Positions 40,404 through 47,527 of a stretch of DNA of 64,000 bases are shown in pieces. Both the position numbers and the translations under genes were made by a program. The notes under the pieces were generated by a model. It was not told where the DNA came from. It saw only the letters and a list, made by a program, of their open reading frames with translations, and did no database searches. Origin of the DNA: Bailinhaonella thermotolerans (GTDB lineage Bacteria > Actinomycetota > Actinomycetes > Streptosporangiales > Streptosporangiaceae); assembly GCF_003594875.1 (NCBI RefSeq), contig NZ_QZEY01000020.1:62001-126000 (forward strand), written 5' to 3'. The first letter of the stretch is position 1. Each line of letters begins with the position of its first letter.

Positions 40404-40456
40404 GCGGACTGTCGGTCCGCTTGAGGGACGATAGCATAAGCGGACCGACAGTCCGA
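40404..40456. promoter_or_regulatory. Two inverted copies of a TetR operator with 18-bp perfect arms
   Basis: CGGACTGTCGGTCCGCTT (40405-40422) and its exact complement (40438-40455) flank a 15-bp spacer. Each copy is itself a dyad: GCGGAC-TGTCG-GTCCGC (40404-40420) and its mirror (40440-40456, last base differs). The pair fills the 101-bp divergent gap between the MDR oxidoreductase and the TetR gene. Confidence 0.75.
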
Positions 40457-40477
40457 GTTTTGGGAGAGTGAGCGCCG

Positions 40478-41080
40478 ATGGGCACCCAGGCCACCGAACG
40501 GGCCGACGCGGCGCGCAATCGCCGCGCCGTGCTCGACGCGACCGAGCGGCTGCTGGCCGAAGGCGGCGGGGAGCACGTGTCGCTCGACCGCGTCGCCGCG
40601 CTGGCCGGGGTGGGGAAGGGCACGGTCTTCCGGCGGTTCGGCAACCGGGCCGGGCTCCTGCGGGCGCTGCTGGAGGAGAGGTCCAGGGCGCTGCGCGAGG
40701 GGATCGAGAGCGGGCCCCCGCCCCTCGGGCCCGGCGCGCCCGCGCGGGAGCGGCTGCACGCCTTCCTGGACGGGCTCGGCGCCATCGCCGAGGGCAACGC
40801 CGTGCTGCTGTCGGCGCACGAGCAGGCGTGCGCGGAGGACAAGTACGACGACCCCAGCTACCGGTTCTGGCACCGGCATCTGCGCGCGCTGTTCGCCGAG
40901 GAGCGCCCCGACCTCGACGCCGGCTTCCTGGCCCACGCCGTGCTCGCCGTCTTCGACGGGGAGCTGATCCGCCGCGTGACGCCGCCGGGCGACCCACGCC
41001 GCTTCACCCGATCCGTCCAGCGGATGGCCGCGGCCATGCTCGGCCAGGACGACCACCGGGATCCGCCGCCCGGTACCTGA
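40478..41080 (+). CDS. TetR family regulator of the MDR oxidoreductase
   Basis: 200 residues. ARNRRAVLDATERLLAEGGGEHVSLDRVAALAGVGKGTVFRRFGNRAGLLRALLEERSRALREGI is a TetR_N domain (GVGKGTVFRRF recognition helix). A TetR_C region follows with AILLSAHEQACAEDK-like sequence. ATG 40478 follows GGGAGAG at a usual distance. Divergent from the MDR gene, with the two 18-bp inverted operator arms between them; that site is very probably its own. Confidence 0.9.
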   Translation: MGTQATERADAARNRRAVLDATERLLAEGGGEHVSLDRVAALAGVGKGTVFRRFGNRAGLLRALLEERSRALREGIESGPPPLGPGAPARERLHAFLDGLGAIAEGNAVLLSAHEQACAEDKYDDPSYRFWHRHLRALFAEERPDLDAGFLAHAVLAVFDGELIRRVTPPGDPRRFTRSVQRMAAAMLGQDDHRDPPPGT

Positions 41081-41109
41081 GCGGGCACGGAGGCGGAGCG
41101 CCGTACTGG

Positions 41110-41138
41110 CCTTCCGGCCGGGACGCCCGGCCGGAGGG
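41110..41138. terminator. Hairpin between convergent tetR and arsR genes
   Basis: CCTTCCGGCCGGG (41110-41122) pairs with 41126-41138 (one mismatch) around a 3-nt loop. It resembles the hairpin at 39374-39414 in sequence, suggesting a repeated terminator type. Confidence 0.65.
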
Positions 41139-41184
41139 CGGCCGCGCTCGCGCGAGAGGACCCGCCCGGACGCGGGGGCAGCGG

Positions 41185-41216
41185 GTCAGGCGGGCGGGGG
41201 GTCAGGCGGGCGGGGG
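41185..41216. repeat. 16-bp tandem duplication at the arsR stop codon
   Basis: GTCAGGCGGGCGGGGG occurs twice in a row (41185-41200 and 41201-41216). The second copy contains the arsR stop (minus TCA at 41202-41204) and the first repeats it outside the gene. A micro-duplication at the end of a coding sequence; it does not change the protein. Confidence 0.85.
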
Positions 41217-41714
41217 GTCGGCCAGGGGGAAGGCCATGATCGTGGCCCCGACGCCGACGCTGCCGGGGGAGTGCGGGGGCACGGCCGCGGCGTGCAGGTT
41301 TGCCAGCAGGTCCGCCAGGTCGCCGCGGAAACGCTCCCAGGTCTCGGGGGCGACCCACAGCTCCACGTCGGCGGTCACGCCCTCGGCTCCGGGGACGCGG
41401 CGCGGGGAGCGGGCGCGCAGGTTCTCGGCCAGGGCCTCGGTCAGCAGCGGGGTGGCGTCGCGCCGGTCCGACAGCGGCGAGCCGTGGACGGTGCGGTAGC
41501 GCTGCTCGCGCCCGCCCCGCTTTTCGCGCACCTCGGCCAGCTCGGCCAGGCCCGCCTCCCGCAGGCGCCGCAGATGCTGGCTGGCCAGCGCGTGGGAGAT
41601 GTCCAGCTCGCGGGACAGCTCGGCGGCCGACATCGGCGCGCTCCACATGAGCGAGAGCATGCGCAGCCGTACCGGGTGGGCCAGGGCGCGCAGGGCGGGA
41701 TCGGTCGCGGTCAC
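41202..41714 (-). CDS. ArsR family regulator of the adjacent MFS exporter
   Basis: 170 residues. The winged helix reads DPALRALAHPVRLRMLSLMWSAPMSAAELSRELDISHALASQHLRRLREAGLAELAEVREKRGGREQRYRTV, a classical ArsR HTH with an HLRRL recognition helix. The C-terminal half (LWVAPETWERFRGDLADLLANLH) is a sensor domain. No metal-binding ELCVCDL or CxxD motif is present, so it probably senses an organic ligand. GTG 41714 lies 7 nt after a TACACT -10 and may be leaderless. It is divergent from the MFS gene. Confidence 0.87.
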   Translation of the reverse strand: MTATDPALRALAHPVRLRMLSLMWSAPMSAAELSRELDISHALASQHLRRLREAGLAELAEVREKRGGREQRYRTVHGSPLSDRRDATPLLTEALAENLRARSPRRVPGAEGVTADVELWVAPETWERFRGDLADLLANLHAAAVPPHSPGSVGVGATIMAFPLADPPPA

Positions 41715-41771
41715 GGGATCCAGTGTAGGGTCGGGACGACAACCCCCAATCATTTGCTAGGGAGTCGTTTC

Positions 41772-42977
41772 ATGGCATCGGGAGCAGGGCGGGTCCTGCG
41801 GCACCGCGACGCGCGCCTGTACCTGGCGGCCGTGCTGGTGTCGGGCTTCGGCAGCACGGCGATGTGGCTGGTCGCGGGCGTGTGGATCAAGTCGCTGACC
41901 GGGTCGAGCAGTCTGGCCGCGCTGGCGACGTTCTGTCTGTGGGCCGCCTCGCCGGCCGGGCCGCTGCTGGGCGCGCTGGCCGACCGGGTGCGCCGCCGCC
42001 CGCTGCTGGTGGCGGTCAACGCCGCGATGGCCGCGCTGCTCCCGCTGGTGCTGGCCGTCCGCTCCGGCGGGTGGCTGTGGGTGCTGTTCGCCGTGCTCGT
42101 GGTGTACGGCGCGGCGTCGGCGCTGACCGACGCGGCGGAGGCCGGGCTGGTGACGGCGGTGGTCCCCGGCGAGCTGCTGGCCGACGTCAACGGACTGCGC
42201 ATGAGCGTCAACGAGGGCATGAAGCTGCTCGCCCCGCTGGCCGGCGCGGCCCTGTTCGCGGCGTACGGCGCGGCGCCCGTGGTGCTGCTGGACGCGGCGA
42301 CGTTCCTGATCGCGGCCCTGGTGTACGCCTCGATCCGGGCCCCGGAACCGCCGCCTGCCCCCCGGGAGCGCGGCGGGACCCGGGAGGGGCTGCGGTTCCT
42401 GTGGCGGCACCGGGAGCTGCGGCGGCTGGTTCTCGCGGGCGGCGGCGCGATGCTGCTGGCCGGGGTGAACGGCGCGGTGATCTACGAGGTGGTGGACGCC
42501 GGGCTGGGCCTGGACCCGGAGTTCACCGGCGTCCTGTACGCCGCGCAGGGGGCCGGGTCGATCGCGGCGGGCGTCGCCACGGGCCCGCTGCTGCGGCGGC
42601 TGCCCGCGCGGGTGGTCGCCGCGGCCGGGATCGCGCTGTTCGCGATCGGGGTCGTCACGCGGGTGACGCCGTCGCCGGCGGTGGCGCTGGCCGCGAGCGT
42701 GGTCATCGGGCTGGGGCTGCCCGCCGTGCTCATCGCGGTCCTGACCGAGGTGCAGCGGGAGACCCCCTCGGCCCTGCTGGGACGCGTGGCCGGGACGGCG
42801 AACACCGTGGTCTTCGTGCCGAACGCGGTGGCCCTGGCGGCGGGCGCCGGAGTCGTCGCCGTCGCCGGGCACCGGCCGATCCTGATCACGCTGGGCGTGG
42901 CGGCGATCCCGCTCGCGGTGTTCTGCGCCCGCCGCGTCCCGGCCTTCGCGCCGTCCTCCGTCCCGGGGGAGGCGTAG
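41772..42977 (+). CDS. MFS transporter (multidrug or metabolite exporter)
   Basis: 401 residues with 12 predicted helices, starting MASGAGRVLRHRDARLYLAAVLVSGFGSTAMWLVAGVWIKSLTG and containing GALADRVRRRPLLV, the loop 2-3 MFS signature. The fold resembles Bmr/NorA-like and enterobactin-exporter-like families. ATG 41772 follows TAGGGAG. Divergent from ArsR; both promoters overlap around a GTCG-GGA-CGAC dyad (41731-41741). Its last codons are included in the 288-bp duplication. Confidence 0.9.
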   Translation: MASGAGRVLRHRDARLYLAAVLVSGFGSTAMWLVAGVWIKSLTGSSSLAALATFCLWAASPAGPLLGALADRVRRRPLLVAVNAAMAALLPLVLAVRSGGWLWVLFAVLVVYGAASALTDAAEAGLVTAVVPGELLADVNGLRMSVNEGMKLLAPLAGAALFAAYGAAPVVLLDAATFLIAALVYASIRAPEPPPAPRERGGTREGLRFLWRHRELRRLVLAGGGAMLLAGVNGAVIYEVVDAGLGLDPEFTGVLYAAQGAGSIAAGVATGPLLRRLPARVVAAAGIALFAIGVVTRVTPSPAVALAASVVIGLGLPAVLIAVLTEVQRETPSALLGRVAGTANTVVFVPNAVALAAGAGVVAVAGHRPILITLGVAAIPLAVFCARRVPAFAPSSVPGEA

Positions 42978-43212
42978 GCGCCCGCCGTACGGCCCGGCCG
43001 TTCAGGGGAGGGGGATGTAGGCGCCGGTCTTGACGGCGTTGAAGACCGGGAGGGTGACGTAGCGCTTGACGTTGGGGGCGTCCTTGAACAGCAGGTTGCC
43101 CAGCTCGTGGCAGTGGGCCAGGTCGCGGGCGACGAGCATGACGGCGTAGTCCCACTCCCCGGCGACGGCGTAGCACTGCTGGACCTCGGGGACCCGGGCC
43201 AGGCGGGCGGCG
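42925..43212. repeat. 288-bp duplicated segment, copy 2 (source copy)
   Basis: Includes the last 53 bp of the MFS gene, the 24-bp gap to the Lrp stop, and about 211 bp of the Lrp gene. Both genes are intact here, so this copy is the source of the copy at 39076-39363. Offset 3849 bp. Confidence 0.95.
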
Positions 43213-43466
43213 AAGTCGGCGTGGTGGTCGCGGGACTCGCGTTCGAGGGTGACCATGACCAGCGCGAGCGTGGTGCCCGGTATCGCGGCGGGGTCCAGGA
43301 CGGCGACCTGACCGGCGATGACGCCCGAGGCGCGGTGGCGCGCGATGCGGCGCTGCACGGCGCTGGGGGACAGCCCCACCAGGTCGCCGATCTCGTGCAG
43401 CGGGCGGTCGGCGTCGCGCTGGAGCAGGTCGAGCAGGACGCGGTCGATGTCGTCGAACTGAGGCAC
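43002..43466 (-). CDS. Lrp/AsnC family regulator
   Basis: 154 residues. DDIDRVLLDLLQRDADRPLHEIGDLVGLSPSAVQRRIARHRASGVIAGQVAVLDPAAIPG is the Lrp HTH plus linker, and the RAM/AsnC ligand domain follows (LVMVTLERESRDHHADFAARLARVPEVQQCYAVAGEWDYAVMLV). GTG 43466 is close to a -10 (TAATCT) and probably leaderless. Divergent from the threonine dehydratase-like gene, with a CACGCAA-GATTA-TTGCGTG palindrome over its start. Amino acids are the usual ligands. Confidence 0.9.
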   Translation of the reverse strand: MPQFDDIDRVLLDLLQRDADRPLHEIGDLVGLSPSAVQRRIARHRASGVIAGQVAVLDPAAIPGTTLALVMVTLERESRDHHADFAARLARVPEVQQCYAVAGEWDYAVMLVARDLAHCHELGNLLFKDAPNVKRYVTLPVFNAVKTGAYIPLP

Positions 43467-43482
43467 GCAAGATTATTGCGTG
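43464..43482. promoter_or_regulatory. Palindrome CACGCAA-GATTA-TTGCGTG at the lrp start
   Basis: Perfect 7-bp arms with a 5-bp centre, overlapping the GTG start and the -10 of the lrp gene. A typical Lrp/AsnC autoregulatory site, and close enough to act on the divergent dehydratase-like gene. Confidence 0.6.
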
Positions 43483-43536
43483 GCGGCGCGAGAACTTACA
43501 ATCGCCGCCACCGCCTCCGTCGCTACCGTCACCGTC

Positions 43537-44454
43537 ATGGATCTGGACCTGAAGCGCATCGACGAGGCCTCCCGCACGATCGACCCGGTGTTCCTGCACA
43601 CCCCGCAGTACGAGGACGACGGCCTGAACGCCGCCCTCGGCCGGCGGGTGCTGGTCAAGGTGGAGACGCTCAACCCCATCCGCAGTTTCAAGGGCCGCGG
43701 GGCCGACTGGTACCTGCGCGGCTTCCCGCCGGGCAAGACCCTGGTGTGCGCCTCCAGCGGCAACTTCGGCCAGGCCATGGCGTACGGCGGGCGGGCGCGC
43801 GGGGTGCCGGTCGAGGTGTTCGCGCCGGGTGACCTGAACCCGACGAAGAAGGCCCGCATGGAGACCTTCGGCGCCCAGGTGATCATGGTGGAGGGCGACG
43901 GAGCGGCGGCCAAGGAGGCCGCCGCCGCCCGCGCCGCCGCCGACCCCGGGCGGGTCTTCGTGGAGGACGGCCGGGAGGCGGCGATCGCCGAGGGCGCGGG
44001 CACGATCGGGGTGGAGCTGATGGCCGCCGGGCCGTTCGACACGCTGGTGCTGCCCGTCGGCGACGGCGCCCTGATCAGCGGCGTGGCCCGCTGGGTGAAG
44101 GCGCACGCGCCCGCCGTACGCGTGATCGGGGTCTGCGCCGAGAAGGCCACCGCCATGTTCCAGAGCTGGCGCGCGGGCGAGCCCCGCCCGACCGAGCGCG
44201 CGGAGACGATCGCCGACGGCATCTCGATCAGCCGCCCGATCGCCGACTCGGTCGCCCGTATGCGCGAGCTGGTCGACGACATCGTCCTGGTCCCCGACGA
44301 GGCGATGCTCGCCATGATGGACCGGGTGGCGCGTCTCCTCGGCGTCCTCCCCGAGCCGGCCGGCGTGGCGGGCCTGACCGCGCTGTCCCTCCACGACCTC
44401 CCCGGCGAGCGCGCCGCGACCGTCATCACCGGCGCCAATCCCCGCCCCGCCTGA
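43537..44454 (+). CDS. PLP-dependent threonine/serine dehydratase-like enzyme
   Basis: 305 residues. The PLP lysine is K52 in PIRSFKGRG; ASSGNFGQAMA binds the cofactor, and GDGALISGVARW replaces the usual GGGGL phosphate loop (G-G to G-D). VLIKVE and LPEPAGVAGL are also present. It is of the fold-type II, short form without an ACT domain. Members deaminate threonine or serine, or act as racemases and ectoine-type enzymes. ATG 43537 has no Shine-Dalgarno; TACAAT (43496) is a candidate -10. Divergent from Lrp, so amino-acid-responsive control is likely. Confidence 0.87.
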   Translation: MDLDLKRIDEASRTIDPVFLHTPQYEDDGLNAALGRRVLVKVETLNPIRSFKGRGADWYLRGFPPGKTLVCASSGNFGQAMAYGGRARGVPVEVFAPGDLNPTKKARMETFGAQVIMVEGDGAAAKEAAAARAAADPGRVFVEDGREAAIAEGAGTIGVELMAAGPFDTLVLPVGDGALISGVARWVKAHAPAVRVIGVCAEKATAMFQSWRAGEPRPTERAETIADGISISRPIADSVARMRELVDDIVLVPDEAMLAMMDRVARLLGVLPEPAGVAGLTALSLHDLPGERAATVITGANPRPA

Positions 44455-44506
44455 GGCCGTCGGCGCTGTCGGCACGGACGGTGCGGGACGGGGCGGGAGG
44501 GCGCGG

Positions 44507-45184
44507 TCAGCGCGGGACGGCGCGGAACCAGAGGCGGTCGCCGGTGAGGAAGCGGTCGAGGGCCAGGCCGGCCGCGGCCAGCTCCGCCGCCAGGTCCGCG
44601 TCGGTCAGGCGGCGGGAGACGAAGGACTGTTCCCAGGTGTGCTCGGGGGTCTCGTAGCGCATGGTCGCGGCGGCCAGATCGGGGGCCGGGCGCTCGACCC
44701 GGGTCATCGAGATGGCCACGCCCGCGGGGGTGGTGCGGACCGGGCCGACGCGCCAGGCGTCGATCGCGGCGGCGGGCTGCCACTGGACGATGACCGACCC
44801 GCCGGGGGCCACGTGCCGCGCGCAGGCGCCGAGGAAGGCGTGGCGGAGGTCATCGTCGGGCGTGTTGAGCAGGAACGAGCACAGCAGCACGCCGTCGAAC
44901 CGGCGCCCGCCCAGGTCGAGGTCCTGGATGCGGGCGCGGACCGGCTCGGCGGGGGACGGGACGGCGGCGAGCATGTCGGCCGACTCGTCCACGGCGACCA
45001 CCGGGTGGCCCATCTCCAGCAGGGCCCGGGTCACCCGGCCCGTGCCGCAGCCGAGCTCCAGGAGGGACCCGCCGCGCGGGACGACCGAGCCGATGACGCG
45101 CGGCTCGTCGTCGGCGGTGAGCCGGCGGTAGAAGTCCACGGGGGAACCGTCGGGCGCGATGGCGCCGGGGCCGATGCCGCTCAT
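44507..45184 (-). CDS. SAM-dependent methyltransferase
   Basis: 225 residues. The class I fold is clear: SLLELGCGTGRVTRALLEMGHPVVAVDESADMLAAV is motif I and post-I (E/DxGCGTG), and FDGVLLCSFLLNTPDDD is motif II with DLDLGGRRFDG before it. ATG 45184 has GGGG upstream. It lies 9 bp after the bPH-domain gene on the same strand, so they may be cotranscribed. Substrate unknown. Confidence 0.85.
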   Translation of the reverse strand: MSGIGPGAIAPDGSPVDFYRRLTADDEPRVIGSVVPRGGSLLELGCGTGRVTRALLEMGHPVVAVDESADMLAAVPSPAEPVRARIQDLDLGGRRFDGVLLCSFLLNTPDDDLRHAFLGACARHVAPGGSVIVQWQPAAAIDAWRVGPVRTTPAGVAISMTRVERPAPDLAAATMRYETPEHTWEQSFVSRRLTDADLAAELAAAGLALDRFLTGDRLWFRAVPR

Positions 45185-45193
45185 GTCCCAGGT

Positions 45194-46903
45194 CTACCCC
45201 TCGTGGCCCGGCTCGGACAAGATCCGCTCCCCGGGCGCGGGGGAGATCCGGAAGGGCGTGAAGGCGCCGGGAGCGGTGCCCGGGGCGGCCTCGTCGGCGA
45301 GGGCGAGCGCGCGCGCCGGGGCGATGTCGCGGACGCGGTAGACGCCCGACCCCGCCGCGGTGGCGGCCGAGAGCGTGGCCAGGCCGGCGCGGCGCTGGAA
45401 CGGGGACCTGGTGATGGTCCACCCGATCACGGCGGCGCGGTCCAGCGCGACGGTGCGGCGGCGGAACGTCCCGCATCGGATCACCAGGAACCGCGGCGTG
45501 ACCGTGTGCCCGAGCGCCCGGTGGGCGTCGAACGCGAACGCCAGGGCCGCCGCCGCGAACACGCCCGGCGCGGCCCAGGCCCAGCCGGGCCACCAGGTGA
45601 ACAGCGCCTGCGCCGCCCCGAACGGCACCACGAACACCGCCGTCGCCACCGCCGCCCGCACGACGCGCCGCCGCAGCGCCGCCCGGGGGTGGGCGCGCAG
45701 CCGCAGCTCCTCCAGCCGCGGCGTCTCCGCCGGAGCGGGCGCGCCCGCCGTACGGCTCTCGCCGCCGGGCGCGGGAGCCGTACGGCCGTCGCGGGCGGGG
45801 ACGTGGGCGAGCACGTCGGCGAGGACGCGCAGGGCCTCAGCGCGGGGGGACGGGGGGAGGAGGGTGCGGGACTCGTGCGCGTCCTCGCTCTTGCCGGGCA
45901 GGCCGGTGGCCACGGCGGTGACGCGGGCTCCCCGGCCCCAGCGCAGGAGGAGGGGTTCGGACAGCTCGGCGCCGCGCAGGCGGTGGGCGGACAGGGTGAG
46001 GGAGCGGGTGGTGAGCAGGCCGCGCCGGACCAGGTACGACCCGCTCGGCTCGCGGACCAGCCGGTATCCCCACCACGCCTCCGCGTACAGCAGCACCGAG
46101 CCGAGCTCGCCGATGAGCAGGATGACGGCCACGGCGATGGCCGCGCCGAGCAGGGGCGAGGCGGCGAGCGCGGACCACAGCGCGGTGAGCGCGGACACCT
46201 CGGCGGGGTTGACGCCGATGACGTCCAGGAGGCGGAAGAACGCCCCGAAGGGGACGAGGCCGATCAGCACCGACCAGCCGCTCAGCAGCGCGTACCGCAG
46301 CCAGCCGGGAGAGAAGCGGGCGACGTGTCCGGATTCGTCGGAGGTCGCGGCTCCCGCCAGCAGCTCGGCGCGGAGCGCGGCGGCGCGGGCGGCGGGGAGC
46401 GCGTTGAGCGTGAGCCGGTCGGCGCCGCGGTCCTGCCCGGTGCCGACGCGCACCGCGGCCAGCCCCAGGACGCGGTGGAACACGCTGGCGGTCAGGTCCA
46501 CGCTGCGCACCCGGTCGCGCGGCACGACCGTGCGGGTCCGGTGCGCCAGCCCGGTGCGCAGCTCCAGCCGGTCGCGGGTGATCCGGTAGCGCGTGGTGGC
46601 CCAGCGCGCCACCTCGCCCAGCGTGAGCAGCACGAACACGGCGGCGGTGATCCCCAGGGCGATCAGCGCGCCGGTTTCCGGCCGCCCGCCCGTGACGATC
46701 ATCGCCACGGCGGTGGAGGCCAGCGGCGGGAGGAGCCAGCGCAGGCCGAGCAGCGGCGTCCGGGGATCGAGCCGCTCGCCCGCCCCGGGCGCGTCCCGGC
46801 CGGTCACGGTCGCGTCCCGATCGCCGGTCACGGACGGGTCCCGATCGCCGGTCACGGACGGGTCCCGATCGCCGGTCACGGACGGGTCCCGATGGCCGGT
46901 CAC
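45194..46903 (-). CDS. Membrane protein with bacterial PH (bPH2) domains, YdbT-like
   Basis: 569 residues with about six helices. Three bPH2-type segments are visible: residues 65-180 (RYRITRDRLELRTGLAHRTRTVVPRDRVRSVDLTASVFHRVLGLAAVRVGTG), the middle (YRLVREPSGSYLVRRGLLTTRSLTL), and the C-terminal (RFLVIRCGTFRRRTVALDRAAVIGWTI). The N-terminus has four 8-residue repeats VTGDRDPS encoded by a 24-bp tandem repeat. GTG 46903 overlaps the stop of the upstream PH gene (GTGA). YdbS/YdbT pairs are of unknown function, linked to envelope homeostasis. Confidence 0.85.
   Translation of the reverse strand: MTGHRDPSVTGDRDPSVTGDRDPSVTGDRDATVTGRDAPGAGERLDPRTPLLGLRWLLPPLASTAVAMIVTGGRPETGALIALGITAAVFVLLTLGEVARWATTRYRITRDRLELRTGLAHRTRTVVPRDRVRSVDLTASVFHRVLGLAAVRVGTGQDRGADRLTLNALPAARAAALRAELLAGAATSDESGHVARFSPGWLRYALLSGWSVLIGLVPFGAFFRLLDVIGVNPAEVSALTALWSALAASPLLGAAIAVAVILLIGELGSVLLYAEAWWGYRLVREPSGSYLVRRGLLTTRSLTLSAHRLRGAELSEPLLLRWGRGARVTAVATGLPGKSEDAHESRTLLPPSPRAEALRVLADVLAHVPARDGRTAPAPGGESRTAGAPAPAETPRLEELRLRAHPRAALRRRVVRAAVATAVFVVPFGAAQALFTWWPGWAWAAPGVFAAAALAFAFDAHRALGHTVTPRFLVIRCGTFRRRTVALDRAAVIGWTITRSPFQRRAGLATLSAATAAGSGVYRVRDIAPARALALADEAAPGTAPGAFTPFRISPAPGERILSEPGHEG
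46803..46898 (-). repeat. 24-bp tandem repeat, four copies, coding for VTGDRDPS
   Basis: Four head-to-tail units (46803-46826, 46827-46850, 46851-46874, 46875-46898), the middle two identical. They encode the N-terminus of the bPH2 protein and keep the frame. Copy number could change without breaking the gene. No function known. Confidence 0.88.
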
Positions 46904-47394
46904 GTCGCGTCCCCGGGGTGGGCGTGGGCGATCTCGGTGAGCTGTTCGGCCAGGTCGGCGCCGAGCCGGTGGTCCAGGCCCTGCACGCGTACGGCTCCCG
47001 CCGAGGAGGCCGTGGTGACGACCAGCCCGGACAGGCCGAAGGCGCGCTGGAGCGGGCCGCGCACGGTGTCCACGGTCTGCACGCGCGACATCGGCACCAC
47101 CCGCCAGCGCTGCCAGATCCACCCGGCGGAGGTGTAGACGGCGTCGTCGGTGACCTCCCAGCGGTGCACCCGGTACCGGGCGCGCGGCATGAACGCCACG
47201 TACAGCGCCGAGGGGATCGCGACGACGGCGAGCGCGGCCAGCAGCCACGGGCGGGCCGGGGCGAAGATCAGGGCCCCGGCCGCCAGGAGGAGCACCGGCG
47301 GGACCGTCCAGACCAGGGCCTGCGCGGTCCACCAGCGCACGGCGCGCGGATCGACCGGATGCCGGGGAGGACGCAAGGAGTCGAGGTTCTGCAC
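46900..47394 (-). CDS. bPH2-domain membrane protein, YdbS-like
   Basis: 164 residues. Two helices (ALVWTVPPVLLLAAGALIFA, PWLLAALAVVAIPSALYVAF) precede the PH segment YRVHRWEVTDDAVYTSAGWIWQRWRVVPMSRVQTVDTVRGPLQRAFGLSGLVVTTAS. This is the usual first partner of YdbT-like proteins. GTG 47394 start; the stop overlaps the next GTG. Divergent from the sensor kinase gene at 47528. Together with 45194-46903 it forms the complete YdbS-YdbT pair. Confidence 0.87.
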   Translation of the reverse strand: MQNLDSLRPPRHPVDPRAVRWWTAQALVWTVPPVLLLAAGALIFAPARPWLLAALAVVAIPSALYVAFMPRARYRVHRWEVTDDAVYTSAGWIWQRWRVVPMSRVQTVDTVRGPLQRAFGLSGLVVTTASSAGAVRVQGLDHRLGADLAEQLTEIAHAHPGDAT

Positions 47395-47527
47395 ATACGC
47401 CAGCCTGCCCCGGCCCGCCCGGTCATCGCGTCGGCCGCCGGTCTACCCCCGGTTCGACCTAGGTCTACGGCGCGGTCGACTTCGGTCGGTACCGGCCTTC
47501 CGAAAAGTGCGCGTAACCTCCGATCTC

